Shown here: positions 27,428 to 36,017 of the stretch, piece after piece | Numbering within the stretch: position 1 is the first letter of the stretch | Layout: each line of letters starts with the position of its first letter | NCBI RefSeq assembly: GCF_012927085.1 | Contig: NZ_JABBFX010000001.1 | Location: forward strand, 124,001 to 188,000 | Source: Ramlibacter agri | GTDB taxonomy: Bacteria; Pseudomonadota; Gammaproteobacteria; Burkholderiales; Burkholderiaceae_C | Length of the DNA: 64,000 nt | Reading direction: 5' to 3' | Made by a program: the position numbers and the translations under genes | The notes under the pieces: model-generated | What the model was told of the DNA's origin: nothing | Databases searched by the model: none | What the model saw: only the letters and a program-made list of their open reading frames with translations

Positions 27428-28491
27428 TCGGACACCTTGATGTTGTGCTCGGTAATCAGGGTCTGGTACCGGCGCAGGTCCGACAGATAGGTGGCCTGCG
27501 CCTGGGCCCGCCCGTTTCCGACGAACTGGTAGCCCGCGGCGCCCAGTACCTTGCGCACCTCGGGCGAATTCAAGGCCCGGACGGCCTCGTTGCGGATGCG
27601 ATCCATGACCGCGGCGTCGACGCCGCTGGGCGCGAACATTCCGATCCAGGACGTCGTGTCCATCACCTTGACACCCTGCTCCTTCATCGTGGGTATGCCC
27701 GGCAGACCGCTGACGCGCTGGTCGCCCATCACCCCGAGCACCTTGATGCGCCCGGACTTTTCCAGGTTCATCGCGGCAGAGGCGGCGACGAAGGCCACGT
27801 CGATTTCGCCCGCACTCAGCGCTGCGTACATCTGGTCCGAACCCTTGTAGGGCACATGCAGGAACGAGGCCTTCGTGGCATCGCGGAACAGCTCGAACTC
27901 CAGGTGCGCGATCGAGCCCACGCCCTGGGAGCCGTAGGTCAAGCTGCGCTCGCTGGACCTCGCGGCGGCCAGCTTGAGCAAGTCCTGGACGCCCTTCGCG
28001 GGAACGGCGGAATTGGCGGCCAGCACCATCCGGCCTTCCGCCAGGATCGTCACTGCGGCAATGTCGCTCTGCGCGTTGTACTGCAGCTTGTACAGCGAGG
28101 GCGCGATCACGATGTTCGAAGAGGCTATGCCGATGGTGTAGCCGTCCTTGGGGGCCCGCGCGAGCCGCGTTGCGCCGATCACGCCGCCGGCGCCCGCCAC
28201 GTTCTGCACCACGACAGGCTGTTTGAGTGCCGCGGCCATCGACGGCGCGATGGCGCGCGCGACGATGTCGATCGGCGCTCCAGGCGAGGAAGGAACGATC
28301 AGTTCGATGGACCGCTCAGGAAACGTGCCCGCCTGGCTGGCGGCGAACGGGTTGAAGGCAGCCAGCGCGATCAGCGCCGCCGCGACCGAGCGGGAAAGTC
28401 CCGCGCCGGCCGCAGAAGTGGCGCAGCGGCGAGGCTGGATGCGCAAATGTCGAAGAATGTTGTTCACGGCGCGTGACTGTATTGATTCCAT
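27424..28491 (-). CDS. Bug/TctC-type periplasmic solute-binding protein
   Basis: About 355 residues from ATG 28491; a TTG at 28506 is also in frame. The N-terminus is long and Arg-rich before a hydrophobic stretch (RSVAAALIALAAFNPFAASQAG) that ends at a likely signal peptidase site. Then comes FPERSIELIVPSSPGAPIDIVARAI, the Bug opening, and LHVPYKGSDQMYAALSAGEIDVAF. It heads the operon that also contains a complete ABC importer, so two different uptake systems may serve the same pathway. Confidence 0.9.
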   Translation of the reverse strand: MESIQSRAVNNILRHLRIQPRRCATSAAGAGLSRSVAAALIALAAFNPFAASQAGTFPERSIELIVPSSPGAPIDIVARAIAPSMAAALKQPVVVQNVAGAGGVIGATRLARAPKDGYTIGIASSNIVIAPSLYKLQYNAQSDIAAVTILAEGRMVLAANSAVPAKGVQDLLKLAAARSSERSLTYGSQGVGSIAHLEFELFRDATKASFLHVPYKGSDQMYAALSAGEIDVAFVAASAAMNLEKSGRIKVLGVMGDQRVSGLPGIPTMKEQGVKVMDTTSWIGMFAPSGVDAAVMDRIRNEAVRALNSPEVRKVLGAAGYQFVGNGRAQAQATYLSDLRRYQTLITEHNIKVSE

Positions 28492-28559
28492 GACAGTCCG
28501 GTTCAACTTCGAGCGAGGGGGTGGTCAACCCACCGTTCAAGCAAGCGCTGTTGCCGGAA

Positions 28560-29465
28560 CTAGTCGTCGTCCAGGTCCAGGGATGCAGCCGCGCGGCAAT
28601 GTGCAAGGAAGACGCGGGCAGCCCCTGACACCGCGTCCTCGTCAGGCCGCACGCCGATCAGAAGCTGGCGCACGGCCCAAGGTTCATCGAGCTCCAGAAC
28701 GTGGATGTCGGCCACGTGCCGGTTGCTTCGTGCCGCCCCGAGCGGGCAGATCCCGATGCCCAGGCCAGCCCCGACCATGCGGCACATGGCCTCGCTGGTG
28801 CGCACGTGCAGGCGGATCTTCAGCGCGCCGTCGCTCTCGGAAAGCATGCGCTGCACGATGGTGCTCCGGGGAGCGAGCGCAATGAACTCGGACTCCAGGA
28901 GCTCCGAGAACGAAACGTGCGTTCGGCGCGCCAGAGCATGCTCCAGCGGCACGGCGACTCCCAAAGCGTCCCGGTGATACTCGTAAGTGGCCAGCAAGTC
29001 GTGGTCGATCGGGGCCAGGAAGATGCCTACGTCCGCGCGCCCCTCGACGACCGCCTCCACCACCTCCGGGGTGGTTGCCTCGGTCAGGTCGATGGCGACG
29101 TTCGGATGCTGTTCGGTGAAGCGGCGGATATCGGCCGGCAGGAACTGCGTCACCGCCGAACTCATCGAAGCAATGCGCACGACGCCGGTAATGCCGCGAG
29201 CGAGTTGCCGTTGCTCGCTTCGCATCTTCTCCACGGTTCCCATGATGTCCCGCGCATGCTGCAGCAGCGCGTGCCCCGCGGCAGTCAGGGCCATGCCCCG
29301 CGCGTGCCGCAGGAAGAGCTGGTTGCCGAACGACGACTCCAGGTCGCGGATCCGCTTGCTCACCGCGGCGACGGTGAGACTGCATCGGTCTGCGGCCGCC
29401 GACATGCTGCCGCATTCAGCCACCACCGCGAAAATTCGCATGCTGGACAGCTCAAGCTGTTTCAT
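28560..29465 (-). CDS. LysR family transcriptional regulator
   Basis: 301 residues. The DNA-binding part is MRIFAVVAECGSMSAAADRCSLTVAAVSKRIRDLESSFG and the C-terminal part is a standard inducer-binding domain. It is on the same strand as the catabolic operon and ends 68 bp before the Bug gene, so it may be its first gene or regulate the promoter in that gap. It is divergent from the GntR gene. Confidence 0.94.
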   Translation of the reverse strand: MKQLELSSMRIFAVVAECGSMSAAADRCSLTVAAVSKRIRDLESSFGNQLFLRHARGMALTAAGHALLQHARDIMGTVEKMRSEQRQLARGITGVVRIASMSSAVTQFLPADIRRFTEQHPNVAIDLTEATTPEVVEAVVEGRADVGIFLAPIDHDLLATYEYHRDALGVAVPLEHALARRTHVSFSELLESEFIALAPRSTIVQRMLSESDGALKIRLHVRTSEAMCRMVGAGLGIGICPLGAARSNRHVADIHVLELDEPWAVRQLLIGVRPDEDAVSGAARVFLAHCRAAASLDLDDD

Positions 29466-29535
29466 GGGCGATGGCCTCGCATGACACCGGCGTCTCCTCT
29501 GGCCAGCGAATCCGGCAGAGGGCAGCCAGCTTACC

Positions 29536-29553
29536 CATCATAATAGTATGATG
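29536..29553. promoter_or_regulatory. Palindromic operator, probably for the GntR protein
   Basis: CATCATAATAGTATGATG is a perfect 7-bp inverted repeat with a 4-base centre, 23 bases before the GntR start and 70 bases from the divergent LysR start. Short AT-rich palindromes of this type are usual GntR/HutC operators, and the position suggests autoregulation plus control of the LysR gene. Confidence 0.6.
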
Positions 29554-29576
29554 ACTCTGCGCGCCTAGGCCAAACC

Positions 29577-30371
29577 ATGACGATGCGCCTGAACCGCGAT
29601 CAAGGCGACCTTCTCCACAAGCAGCTGTTTCTCGCCTTGCGGGAGCAGATCAGCCGTGGGGTGTATCCCCAAGGCTCCGCGATTCCGTCGGAAGACCAGC
29701 TTGGACGACTGTTCGGTGTCTCGCGCATCACCGTTCGGCGCGCGGTGACCGAGCTGGTCGACGCCGGGTGGGTGGAAAAGCGATCGGGCCGGGGCACATT
29801 CGTACTTGCAAGAAGCGACGCTGCCGACGCCGGGCCACCCCTCAGCCTGGTGGAATCGTTCATGCGGCGCTCGCGCCAGACCCAGGCCCGGGTCCTGGAG
29901 TTGAGCCGCCGAATTCCGCCGCCTGCCATTGCGAACGCGTTGCAACTGGCCTCCCAGGAGGCGGCAGTCTTCGTCAGTCGCCTGCGCAGCATCGGCCAGG
30001 TTCCGCTGTTGGCCATGGATGCCTGGATCGTTGCCGAACAAGCGGTCCACATCACCGTCGAACGACTGAGGCATCAGGGGCTGTCCGAAACACTCCTGGC
30101 GCATGGTGCCCGCTTTACCCAGGTGTCCCAGTCCATTGATGCCGTCGCCGCCGAGCCCCATGTCGCCTCGCTACTGCAGGTGGGCATCGGTTCGCCGCTG
30201 CTGCGGATCGAGCGGCTGATGCGGGAAGCGCCGGCGAAGCCAGTCATGCACATGACGGCCTATCTGTCCTCGAAAAGGAGCACCATCCAGGCCGAGCTGA
30301 CAGCCGACACGCTCGAAGCGCAGGAGTACGGACAACTCGTGCACCGCGTCGGCAGAAGCAAAATCAGGTGA
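29577..30371 (+). CDS. GntR family regulator, HutC/UTRA type
   Basis: 264 residues. The winged helix (LREQISRGVYPQGSAIPSEDQLGRLFGVSRITVRRAVTELVDAGWVEKRSGRGTFV) is typical of GntR. The C-terminal half, from about residue 90, fits a UTRA effector domain (VPLLAMDAWIVAEQ, PLLRIERLMREA, PVMHMTAYL). Such proteins usually repress uptake or catabolic genes until a small ligand binds. A palindrome at 29536-29553 is its likely operator. It is divergent from the LysR-led operon and tail-to-tail with the antiporter. Confidence 0.92.
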   Translation: MTMRLNRDQGDLLHKQLFLALREQISRGVYPQGSAIPSEDQLGRLFGVSRITVRRAVTELVDAGWVEKRSGRGTFVLARSDAADAGPPLSLVESFMRRSRQTQARVLELSRRIPPPAIANALQLASQEAAVFVSRLRSIGQVPLLAMDAWIVAEQAVHITVERLRHQGLSETLLAHGARFTQVSQSIDAVAAEPHVASLLQVGIGSPLLRIERLMREAPAKPVMHMTAYLSSKRSTIQAELTADTLEAQEYGQLVHRVGRSKIR

Positions 30372-30399
30372 AAAGGCCCAGGCCTGCGTTCGCAGCACC

Positions 30400-31968
30400 C
30401 TACTCCACCGCGTCCGCATTCGCCGCCCGCAGCGGATCCGACACCTCCATCCAGTCCAGGTCGTTCTCCAGCGTGTGGAAGGCGTCGTCGCCGATGTCGC
30501 CGCTGTCCCGCATCGCCAGCAGCACCTGGCGCGCCGCGCCCAGCGCCGCGCGGTAGGCGCTGTCGTATTCGGCGCCGAAGGACGCGTGCGGGCCGTCGCC
30601 GCGCTGCACCTGCCCCAGGCGGACCTTCAGGTCCTTGCGCACCAGGGTGATGGCCGGCGAAGCCTGGGCCGGCAGCTGCGCGTAGGCCGCCTCCAGCAGG
30701 CGCTGGCGCGCCTTGTGCTCCTCGCGCGCCACCGGGTCGCCATCATGCAGGTCCAGCGCGCGCAGCAGCGGCTTCAAGGTCAGGCCCTGGATCAGGAGCG
30801 TGCCCAGCACCACCGAGAACGCCGTCAGTACGATCAATGCACGGGCCGGAAAATCCGCGGGCAGCGCCAGCGCCGCGGCCAAGGTGACGATGCCGCGCAT
30901 GCCGGCCCAGGAGATCACCAGCCCGCTGCCCACCGTGGCCTGCAGCATCGGCCGCGGCGGATGGAAGCCATAGCGGCGGTCACGCCAGCGGGTGGCGGCG
31001 TTGAAGCACATGTGCCAGGCGACGCGCACCAGGATCACGGTGGCCAGCACCGCGGCGGCCACCAGCAGGTACTGCGCCCGCTGCACCGGCGCCAGCTCCA
31101 CCAGGATCGGCCGGATCTGCAGGCCGATGAAGATGAAGGCGAAGATGTTCAGCGCGAACACCACGGTGGCCCACACCGCATTCGTCGGGACGCGGATGCG
31201 CGCTGGCGTGCGCCCGGGCGCCGTCCGGCCCAGGGTCATCGCGAAGCACACCGTCGTCAGCACGCCCGACAGGCCGATGTTCTCGGCCAGCAGCCACACA
31301 CTGAAGGTGCCCACGAACTGCAGAATGATGGCCGTGGGGATGTGCTGCACCTTCTCCAAGGTCCGCTGCACCAGCAGGCCCAGCACGGGACCCGCGACCA
31401 GGCTGCCCAGCACCGCCAGCAGGAAGGTCGGCGCGACTGTCTGCAACGAGAAACTACCCGCCGTCACCGCACCGACGGCAAGCCGGTAGATCAGCAGCGC
31501 GCTGGCGTCGTTCAGCAGGCTCTCGCCTTCCAGGATGCCCAGCAAGCGCTGCGGCGGATGCAGCGGCCGCAGCACCGCGGTGGCCGCGACCGCATCCGGC
31601 GGCGCGACGATGGCGCCCAGCGCGATGGCCGCGGCCCAGGGCAGGCCCGGCACCATCGCATGCGCAACGACCGCCACCGCCGCCGTCGTGAAACCCACGG
31701 CGAAGATGACCAGGCTGGCCAGCGGCACCCAGTTGTCCCGCAGGTCGCGCAGCGAGGCGTCGTAGCCGGCGTCCACCAGGATAGGCGCCACGAACAGCGC
31801 CAGCACCAGCTCCGGCGGGAAGGCCGGACTGGGCGCGCCCGGCACCAGCGCCAGCAGCGCCCCGCCGATGGCCAGGAAGACGGGATACGGCGCCCCCACC
31901 CGCCGCGCAGCGGCGGCCAGCAGCACGGCGGCCACGAAGAGGGCCAGGATGTGTTCGAGTTCGTGCAC
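30400..31968 (-). CDS. CPA1-type Na+(K+)/H+ antiporter
   Basis: 522 residues with about twelve membrane helices in the first 400, start GTG 31968. The charged pore residues of CPA1 proteins lie in IVAPPDAVAATAVLR and EGESLLNDASALLIYR. WAGMRGIVTLAAALALP is the conserved later helix. A soluble tail of about 120 residues follows. It exchanges sodium or potassium for protons at the inner membrane. It stands alone, 41 bp downstream of the TetR stop in the same direction, with no clear functional tie. Confidence 0.93.
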   Translation of the reverse strand: MHELEHILALFVAAVLLAAAARRVGAPYPVFLAIGGALLALVPGAPSPAFPPELVLALFVAPILVDAGYDASLRDLRDNWVPLASLVIFAVGFTTAAVAVVAHAMVPGLPWAAAIALGAIVAPPDAVAATAVLRPLHPPQRLLGILEGESLLNDASALLIYRLAVGAVTAGSFSLQTVAPTFLLAVLGSLVAGPVLGLLVQRTLEKVQHIPTAIILQFVGTFSVWLLAENIGLSGVLTTVCFAMTLGRTAPGRTPARIRVPTNAVWATVVFALNIFAFIFIGLQIRPILVELAPVQRAQYLLVAAAVLATVILVRVAWHMCFNAATRWRDRRYGFHPPRPMLQATVGSGLVISWAGMRGIVTLAAALALPADFPARALIVLTAFSVVLGTLLIQGLTLKPLLRALDLHDGDPVAREEHKARQRLLEAAYAQLPAQASPAITLVRKDLKVRLGQVQRGDGPHASFGAEYDSAYRAALGAARQVLLAMRDSGDIGDDAFHTLENDLDWMEVSDPLRAANADAVE

Positions 31969-32009
31969 CGGGCGGAGTATGGCGGCGCCGGCACGCGGAA
32001 GGAAGGCCG

Positions 32010-32561
32010 CTAGAGCCTTTCGCGGGCCGCCCGCAGGAAGTCGTCGGCCAGCTCCGGATCGTCGACCGCGCGTGCCAGCACGATCGCGCCCACCAGCGTG
32101 CTGAAGTCGGCCAGCGCTTCACGGCGGCCTTCCGCATCCGCAGCATCCTCTGCGAGCACGCCGACCAGGTCGCGCACGCCCTGCGTGAACGCCTGCCGCG
32201 CATGCACGCCTTCGCGCGCCATGTCGCCGGCCAGCGCGGCTGCCGCGCAGCCCGTGCCCGGGCGGTCGCGGTGTTCGGGCGCCAGGTAGAAGTCCGCGAT
32301 GGCATGGGCGGTTGCGCCCGGATGCGCCTGCGCCGTGCGCTTCCACTTCGCCACCGAGCGCTCGAAGGCCCAGTTGCAGGCCTCGGCGACGAGCTCCTCC
32401 TTGGAGCCGAACTGGCCGTAGAAGCCGCCGTGGGTGAGGCCCACGGATTGCATCAGCTCCGCCAGGCCGACGCCGTCGATGCCGCGCTCACGGAACAGCC
32501 GCGCCGCGGCCTCGACGACCTTCTCGCGGTTGTGCTGCGCCTGTTCGCGACTGACTTTCAT
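32010..32561 (-). CDS. TetR family transcriptional regulator
   Basis: 183 residues. The helix-turn-helix is REKVVEAAARLFRERGIDGVGLAELMQSVGLTHGGFYGQFGSKEEL, the form seen in the NemR/YcdC-like branch where G-FY-FGSK-EL is conserved. The C-terminal domain contains the common RPGTGCAAAALAGDMARE motif. It is divergent from an MFS transporter over an 83-bp gap, so it probably represses that pump. Confidence 0.94.
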   Translation of the reverse strand: MKVSREQAQHNREKVVEAAARLFRERGIDGVGLAELMQSVGLTHGGFYGQFGSKEELVAEACNWAFERSVAKWKRTAQAHPGATAHAIADFYLAPEHRDRPGTGCAAAALAGDMAREGVHARQAFTQGVRDLVGVLAEDAADAEGRREALADFSTLVGAIVLARAVDDPELADDFLRAARERL

Positions 32562-32587
32562 GTCGGCAACCCTGTTAGATGACGGAC

Positions 32588-32607
32588 ATCATTTTACGAT
32601 ATATGAT
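32588..32607. promoter_or_regulatory. Imperfect palindrome between TetR and MFS genes
   Basis: ATCATTTTACGATATATGAT has 5-bp perfect outer arms (ATCAT/ATGAT) around a CG centre. It lies in the only AT-rich patch of the divergent gap and overlaps a plausible -10 (TATGAT) for the MFS gene. It is a candidate TetR operator; the inner positions are not symmetric. Confidence 0.35.
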
Positions 32608-32644
32608 CCGCGACATCAAACCGAGCTCCCCGAGGAGATCCCGC

Positions 32645-33946
32645 ATGTTCGCCCCGTTCGTCTCCCGCCGCCTGCAGCGGCACGGCATCCACTACGCCTG
32701 GGTGGTCATGGCCCTCACCTTCCTGGCGATGCTGGTCACCTCCGCCGCGCTGGGCCTGCCCGGCGCCATGCTGCAGCCGCTGTCGCAGGAGTTCGGCTGG
32801 ACGACCGAACAGCTGTCCTCGGTGTTCGCTGTCCGCTTCGCGCTGTTCGGCCTGCTGGGGCCATTCGCGGCGGTGTTCATCATGCGCTTCGGGCTGCGCC
32901 GCGTGGTGGCGATCGCGCTGACCATCATCGGCTTCACGATCGGGCTGGCCACGCAGGTCACGCAGCTGTGGCAGCTGTTCCTGCTGTGGGGGCTGCTGCT
33001 CGGTTTCGGCAGCGGCACCGTCGCCATGGTGCTCGGCGCCATCGTCGCGAACCGCTGGTTCACCGAGCGCCGCGGCCTGGTCATGGGGCTGCTGGCGGGC
33101 AGCACGGCGACCGGCCAGCTGATCTTCCTGCCGGTGGCGGCGTGGCTGATCGAGCACCTGGGCTGGCGCTACGCCGTGCTGCCGGTGTGCATCGCCGCCG
33201 CCGCGGTGGTTGTGCTGATTTCGCTGCTGATGAAGGACAACCCCGCGGACCTCGGCCTGCGCCCCTACGGCGAAGCAGCTGGCGCCGCGGCGCCGGCGGC
33301 CGCGCCCGTGCCGCTGGGCTTCACCGGTCCCTTCAAGGTGCTGGCCGAAGCCTCGCGCAACCGCACCTTCTGGATCCTGGCCGGCACCTTCTTCGTCTGC
33401 GGCCTCAGCACCAACGGCCTGCTGCAGACGCACTTCATCTCGCTGTGCGGCGACCGCGGCCTCGGGCCCGTGCCCGCCGCCTCGGTGCTGTCGATGATGG
33501 GCGTGTTCGACCTGTTCGGCACCACGCTGTCCGGCTATCTCTCGGACCGCTACGACAACCGCAAGCTGCTGATGGCGTACTACGGCCTGCGCGGCCTGTC
33601 GCTGCTGTGGCTGCCCTATTCCGACTTCACGCTCGTGGGCCTCAGCATGTTCGCCATGTTCTACGGGCTGGACTGGATCGCCACCGTGCCGCCCACGGTG
33701 AAGCTGTCCGCCGCGGAATTCGGCAAGGAGAAGGCCGGCCTCGTGTTCGGCTGGGTCTTTGCCGCGCACCAGCTGGGCGCCGCCACGGCGGCCTATGCGG
33801 CGGGCGTGATCCGCACGGTGCTCCTCACCTACAACCCGGCGCTGACCGCCGCCGGCCTGGCCTGCCTGCTGGCCGCGATCGGCGTGCTGGCCATCCGCAA
33901 GCCGGCGGCCGCCGCGCCGCTGGCTATGGCGCCGGCGCGGTCCTGA
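32645..33946 (+). CDS. MFS transporter
   Basis: 433 residues, twelve predicted helices. HYAWVVMALTFLAMLVTSAALGLPGAMLQPLSQEFGWT begins the first helices, resembling the OFA/monocarboxylate branch of MFS carriers. GYLSDRYDNRKLLMAYYGLRG is the loop 8-9 type MFS signature. Start chosen at ATG 32645 because GAGGAG sits at 32632-32637; upstream in-frame ATGs would run through the TetR promoter. Import or efflux cannot be decided, but divergence from a TetR gene favours an inducible exporter or acid carrier. The end overlaps the convergent methyltransferase gene by 23 bases. Confidence 0.92.
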   Translation: MFAPFVSRRLQRHGIHYAWVVMALTFLAMLVTSAALGLPGAMLQPLSQEFGWTTEQLSSVFAVRFALFGLLGPFAAVFIMRFGLRRVVAIALTIIGFTIGLATQVTQLWQLFLLWGLLLGFGSGTVAMVLGAIVANRWFTERRGLVMGLLAGSTATGQLIFLPVAAWLIEHLGWRYAVLPVCIAAAAVVVLISLLMKDNPADLGLRPYGEAAGAAAPAAAPVPLGFTGPFKVLAEASRNRTFWILAGTFFVCGLSTNGLLQTHFISLCGDRGLGPVPAASVLSMMGVFDLFGTTLSGYLSDRYDNRKLLMAYYGLRGLSLLWLPYSDFTLVGLSMFAMFYGLDWIATVPPTVKLSAAEFGKEKAGLVFGWVFAAHQLGAATAAYAAGVIRTVLLTYNPALTAAGLACLLAAIGVLAIRKPAAAAPLAMAPARS

Positions 33947-34553
33947 AGGCGAGCCAGCTCCAGGTGACGCCGGCGGCGCGGTTGGCGGCCTGCACCGAGT
34001 CGGCTTCGCCGTGGAAGATCAGGCGCAAGCCGCTCGCTTGCGCGATGACCTGTTCGACCGGGGCGGGGTAAGTCGGCCGGCCCGGTGCCGAAGGGCCATG
34101 GCGGATGGAGAGGATCAGCAAGCCGCCGGGCGCAAGCAGCCGCGTCATGCTGGCCAGGGCTTCGCCGCGCGCTTCCTCCGACAGGTGCGCCCAGACGCCG
34201 CACGCGAGCACGAGGTCGAAGCGCTCGTCGGTCGACAGGGCCTTCTCCAGCGCTGGCAGGCTGTCATCCAGCCACACGATGTTCGCCGACGGATGCAGCT
34301 GCCGGCCGGCCTCCCGGAGCTCCTTGGTCGGTTCGATCGCCAGCACGGAATGCCCTTGCGCCGCGAACCAGGCAGCGTCCACCCCTGTGCCGGCGCCGAT
34401 GTCCGCCACCCTGGACGGCTTGCGCGGCAGCAGGTACGCAACGGGCGCCAGCTTGTCCACGCTGCGCACCGCTTCATAGCGCGGGATCAGCGCCTTGGCA
34501 TCGGCGGCGTAGCCGGCCAGGACGGGGTTGCGAGGGTCGGTGGGATCAGTCAT
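33924..34553 (-). CDS. Class I SAM-dependent methyltransferase
   Basis: 209 residues from ATG 34553 (a GTG at 34586 is also possible). SAM-binding motif I is VADIGAGTGVDAAWFAAQGHSVLAIEPT; FDLVLACGVWAHLSEEAR and LLAPGGLLILSIRHGP are motifs III and IV. It methylates an unknown small molecule or protein. It is divergent from the GST gene and overlaps the MFS 3' end; I see no operon partner. Confidence 0.9.
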   Translation of the reverse strand: MTDPTDPRNPVLAGYAADAKALIPRYEAVRSVDKLAPVAYLLPRKPSRVADIGAGTGVDAAWFAAQGHSVLAIEPTKELREAGRQLHPSANIVWLDDSLPALEKALSTDERFDLVLACGVWAHLSEEARGEALASMTRLLAPGGLLILSIRHGPSAPGRPTYPAPVEQVIAQASGLRLIFHGEADSVQAANRAAGVTWSWLAFRTAPAP

Positions 34554-34617
34554 CGGGTTCGGGGCCGGCGCGGACGCTGCTGACACATTCTGGCGGGCGC
34601 GGTGTTAGTGTGCGCGC

Positions 34618-35301
34618 ATGACCCGCGACCGCCCCACCCTCTACTCCGGCCCCCTGAGCATGTTCGGCGCGAAAGCGGAGATCGCCGCGCACGAAAAAGG
34701 CATCGCGTTCGACCTGGTCATGGTGCCTTTCGATTTCCACGCACTCTACGTGCCGAAGCACCCCGAAGTGCTGCGGATCAACCCGAAGGCCCAGGTTCCC
34801 GTGCTGGTGCATGGCGACCTGGAGCTGTTCGACTCGACGCAGATCTTCGAGTACTTCGAGGACCTGCAGCCCACGCCCGCCCTGTGGCCGCGTGACCTGC
34901 GCGCCCGCGCCCGGGCACGCCTGCTGGAACTGCAGTCCGACGAGGTCTACTTCCCGCACGTGGTTCGCCTCATGGGCCTGCAGGACCGCCTGCAGGAGCC
35001 GCCTGCCCAGGCGGCCATCGCCGCCGCGCGCGCCTTCTACGCGGCGCTGGAAGCCCGGCTCGCGGACGGGCGCCCCTGGCTGCTCGAAGAGTTCACCTAT
35101 GCCGACATCGCGTTCTACATGGCCGCGCTTTTTGGCGAGCGCCAGGGCGCGACCTTGACGCAGGACACGCCATTGCTGCTGGCATGGCGCGATCGCATGT
35201 CAGGCCGCGCGCCGGTGCGGAAAGTCGCGCAGGCCATGGCGACCTGGCTGCTCGGAGCCGGCCGCCCCTTGCCGCCCTTCATGCGCGCATTGCTCGATTG
35301 A
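34618..35301 (+). CDS. Glutathione S-transferase family protein
   Basis: 227 residues: thioredoxin-like N-terminal domain (TLYSGPLSMFGAKAEIAAHEKGIAFDLVMVPF, then INPKAQVPVLVHGDLELFDSTQIFEYFED with the conserved VPVL and S/T-Q-I elements) and an all-helical C-terminal domain ending near residue 220. It conjugates or reduces electrophiles with glutathione. It is divergent from the methyltransferase and converges on the reductase-like gene. Confidence 0.93.
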   Translation: MTRDRPTLYSGPLSMFGAKAEIAAHEKGIAFDLVMVPFDFHALYVPKHPEVLRINPKAQVPVLVHGDLELFDSTQIFEYFEDLQPTPALWPRDLRARARARLLELQSDEVYFPHVVRLMGLQDRLQEPPAQAAIAAARAFYAALEARLADGRPWLLEEFTYADIAFYMAALFGERQGATLTQDTPLLLAWRDRMSGRAPVRKVAQAMATWLLGAGRPLPPFMRALLD

Positions 35302-35310
35302 GCGTTCCGC

Positions 35311-35985
35311 CTAGATCCAGCCCCGTTCGATGAACTCCGCGATCGAGTGGACGCCGTTCGCCAGCGGATGCGCGTGCACCGCGGACACGATGCGGGCCAC
35401 GCCGTCGGCATAGGGTGACGCGCCGTAGACACGCGTTTCCATCGCGATGCTGCACGCGCCGTCGTCGATGGAGATCACGTGGACTGCGTGCCTCGGCAGG
35501 TGTTCGGGCGGGATCCCCAGCGCGCCTTGCTGTTCCGCCGGATCGCGCACGGAGACGACATCGCCGGCGCCAAGCCCCAGCGACGCGGCCATGGCCACCG
35601 CCGTACCGGCCGTGGACGTCTTGCCGGCCTGGTGCGATTCGGTGATGCTGATGCGGCTGCCGGCGAACAGCGGGCCCGCGCGATCCAGCATCGCCATGAA
35701 CTTCAGCATCAGGATGTTCGTGTTGGGGCACAGGACCACGGGGCAGGCAGGCGGCCGGGCCTCCAGCGCCGAGCCGGTGGACAGTTCGACCAGGGCCGAG
35801 CCGCTGCGCTCGCAGAAGGCGACCGCTTCGTCCAGTTCCCGGCCGGAGCCGGCGTGGACGACGATGGCTCGCTCTCGGATTGCGGGCGCTCCCTGCCAGC
35901 GGTGGATTTCGAAAGGCGGCGCCAGCGACAGGTGCTCGAGCAATTCGGATGCCAGCTTGCCCGAGCCCACGATGAAGACTTGCAT
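35311..35985 (-). CDS. DapB-like (dihydrodipicolinate reductase family) protein
   Basis: 224 residues from ATG 35985. The N-terminal Rossmann motif is MQVFIVGSGKLASELLEHL. The C-terminal half carries SRISITESHQAGKTSTAGTAVAMAASLG, which parallels the catalytic His/Lys and SGTA block of DapB. An ATG at 36018 that overlaps the nadC stop would add 11 residues and couple it to nadC. The position directly after nadC is unusual for a lysine enzyme; an NAD(P)-dependent imine reductase in NAD or aspartate metabolism is possible but unproven. Confidence 0.78.
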   Translation of the reverse strand: MQVFIVGSGKLASELLEHLSLAPPFEIHRWQGAPAIRERAIVVHAGSGRELDEAVAFCERSGSALVELSTGSALEARPPACPVVLCPNTNILMLKFMAMLDRAGPLFAGSRISITESHQAGKTSTAGTAVAMAASLGLGAGDVVSVRDPAEQQGALGIPPEHLPRHAVHVISIDDGACSIAMETRVYGASPYADGVARIVSAVHAHPLANGVHSIAEFIERGWI

Positions 35986-36017
35986 CCCGACCTGTTCCGG
36001 ACTTCGAGAAAGCCCCA

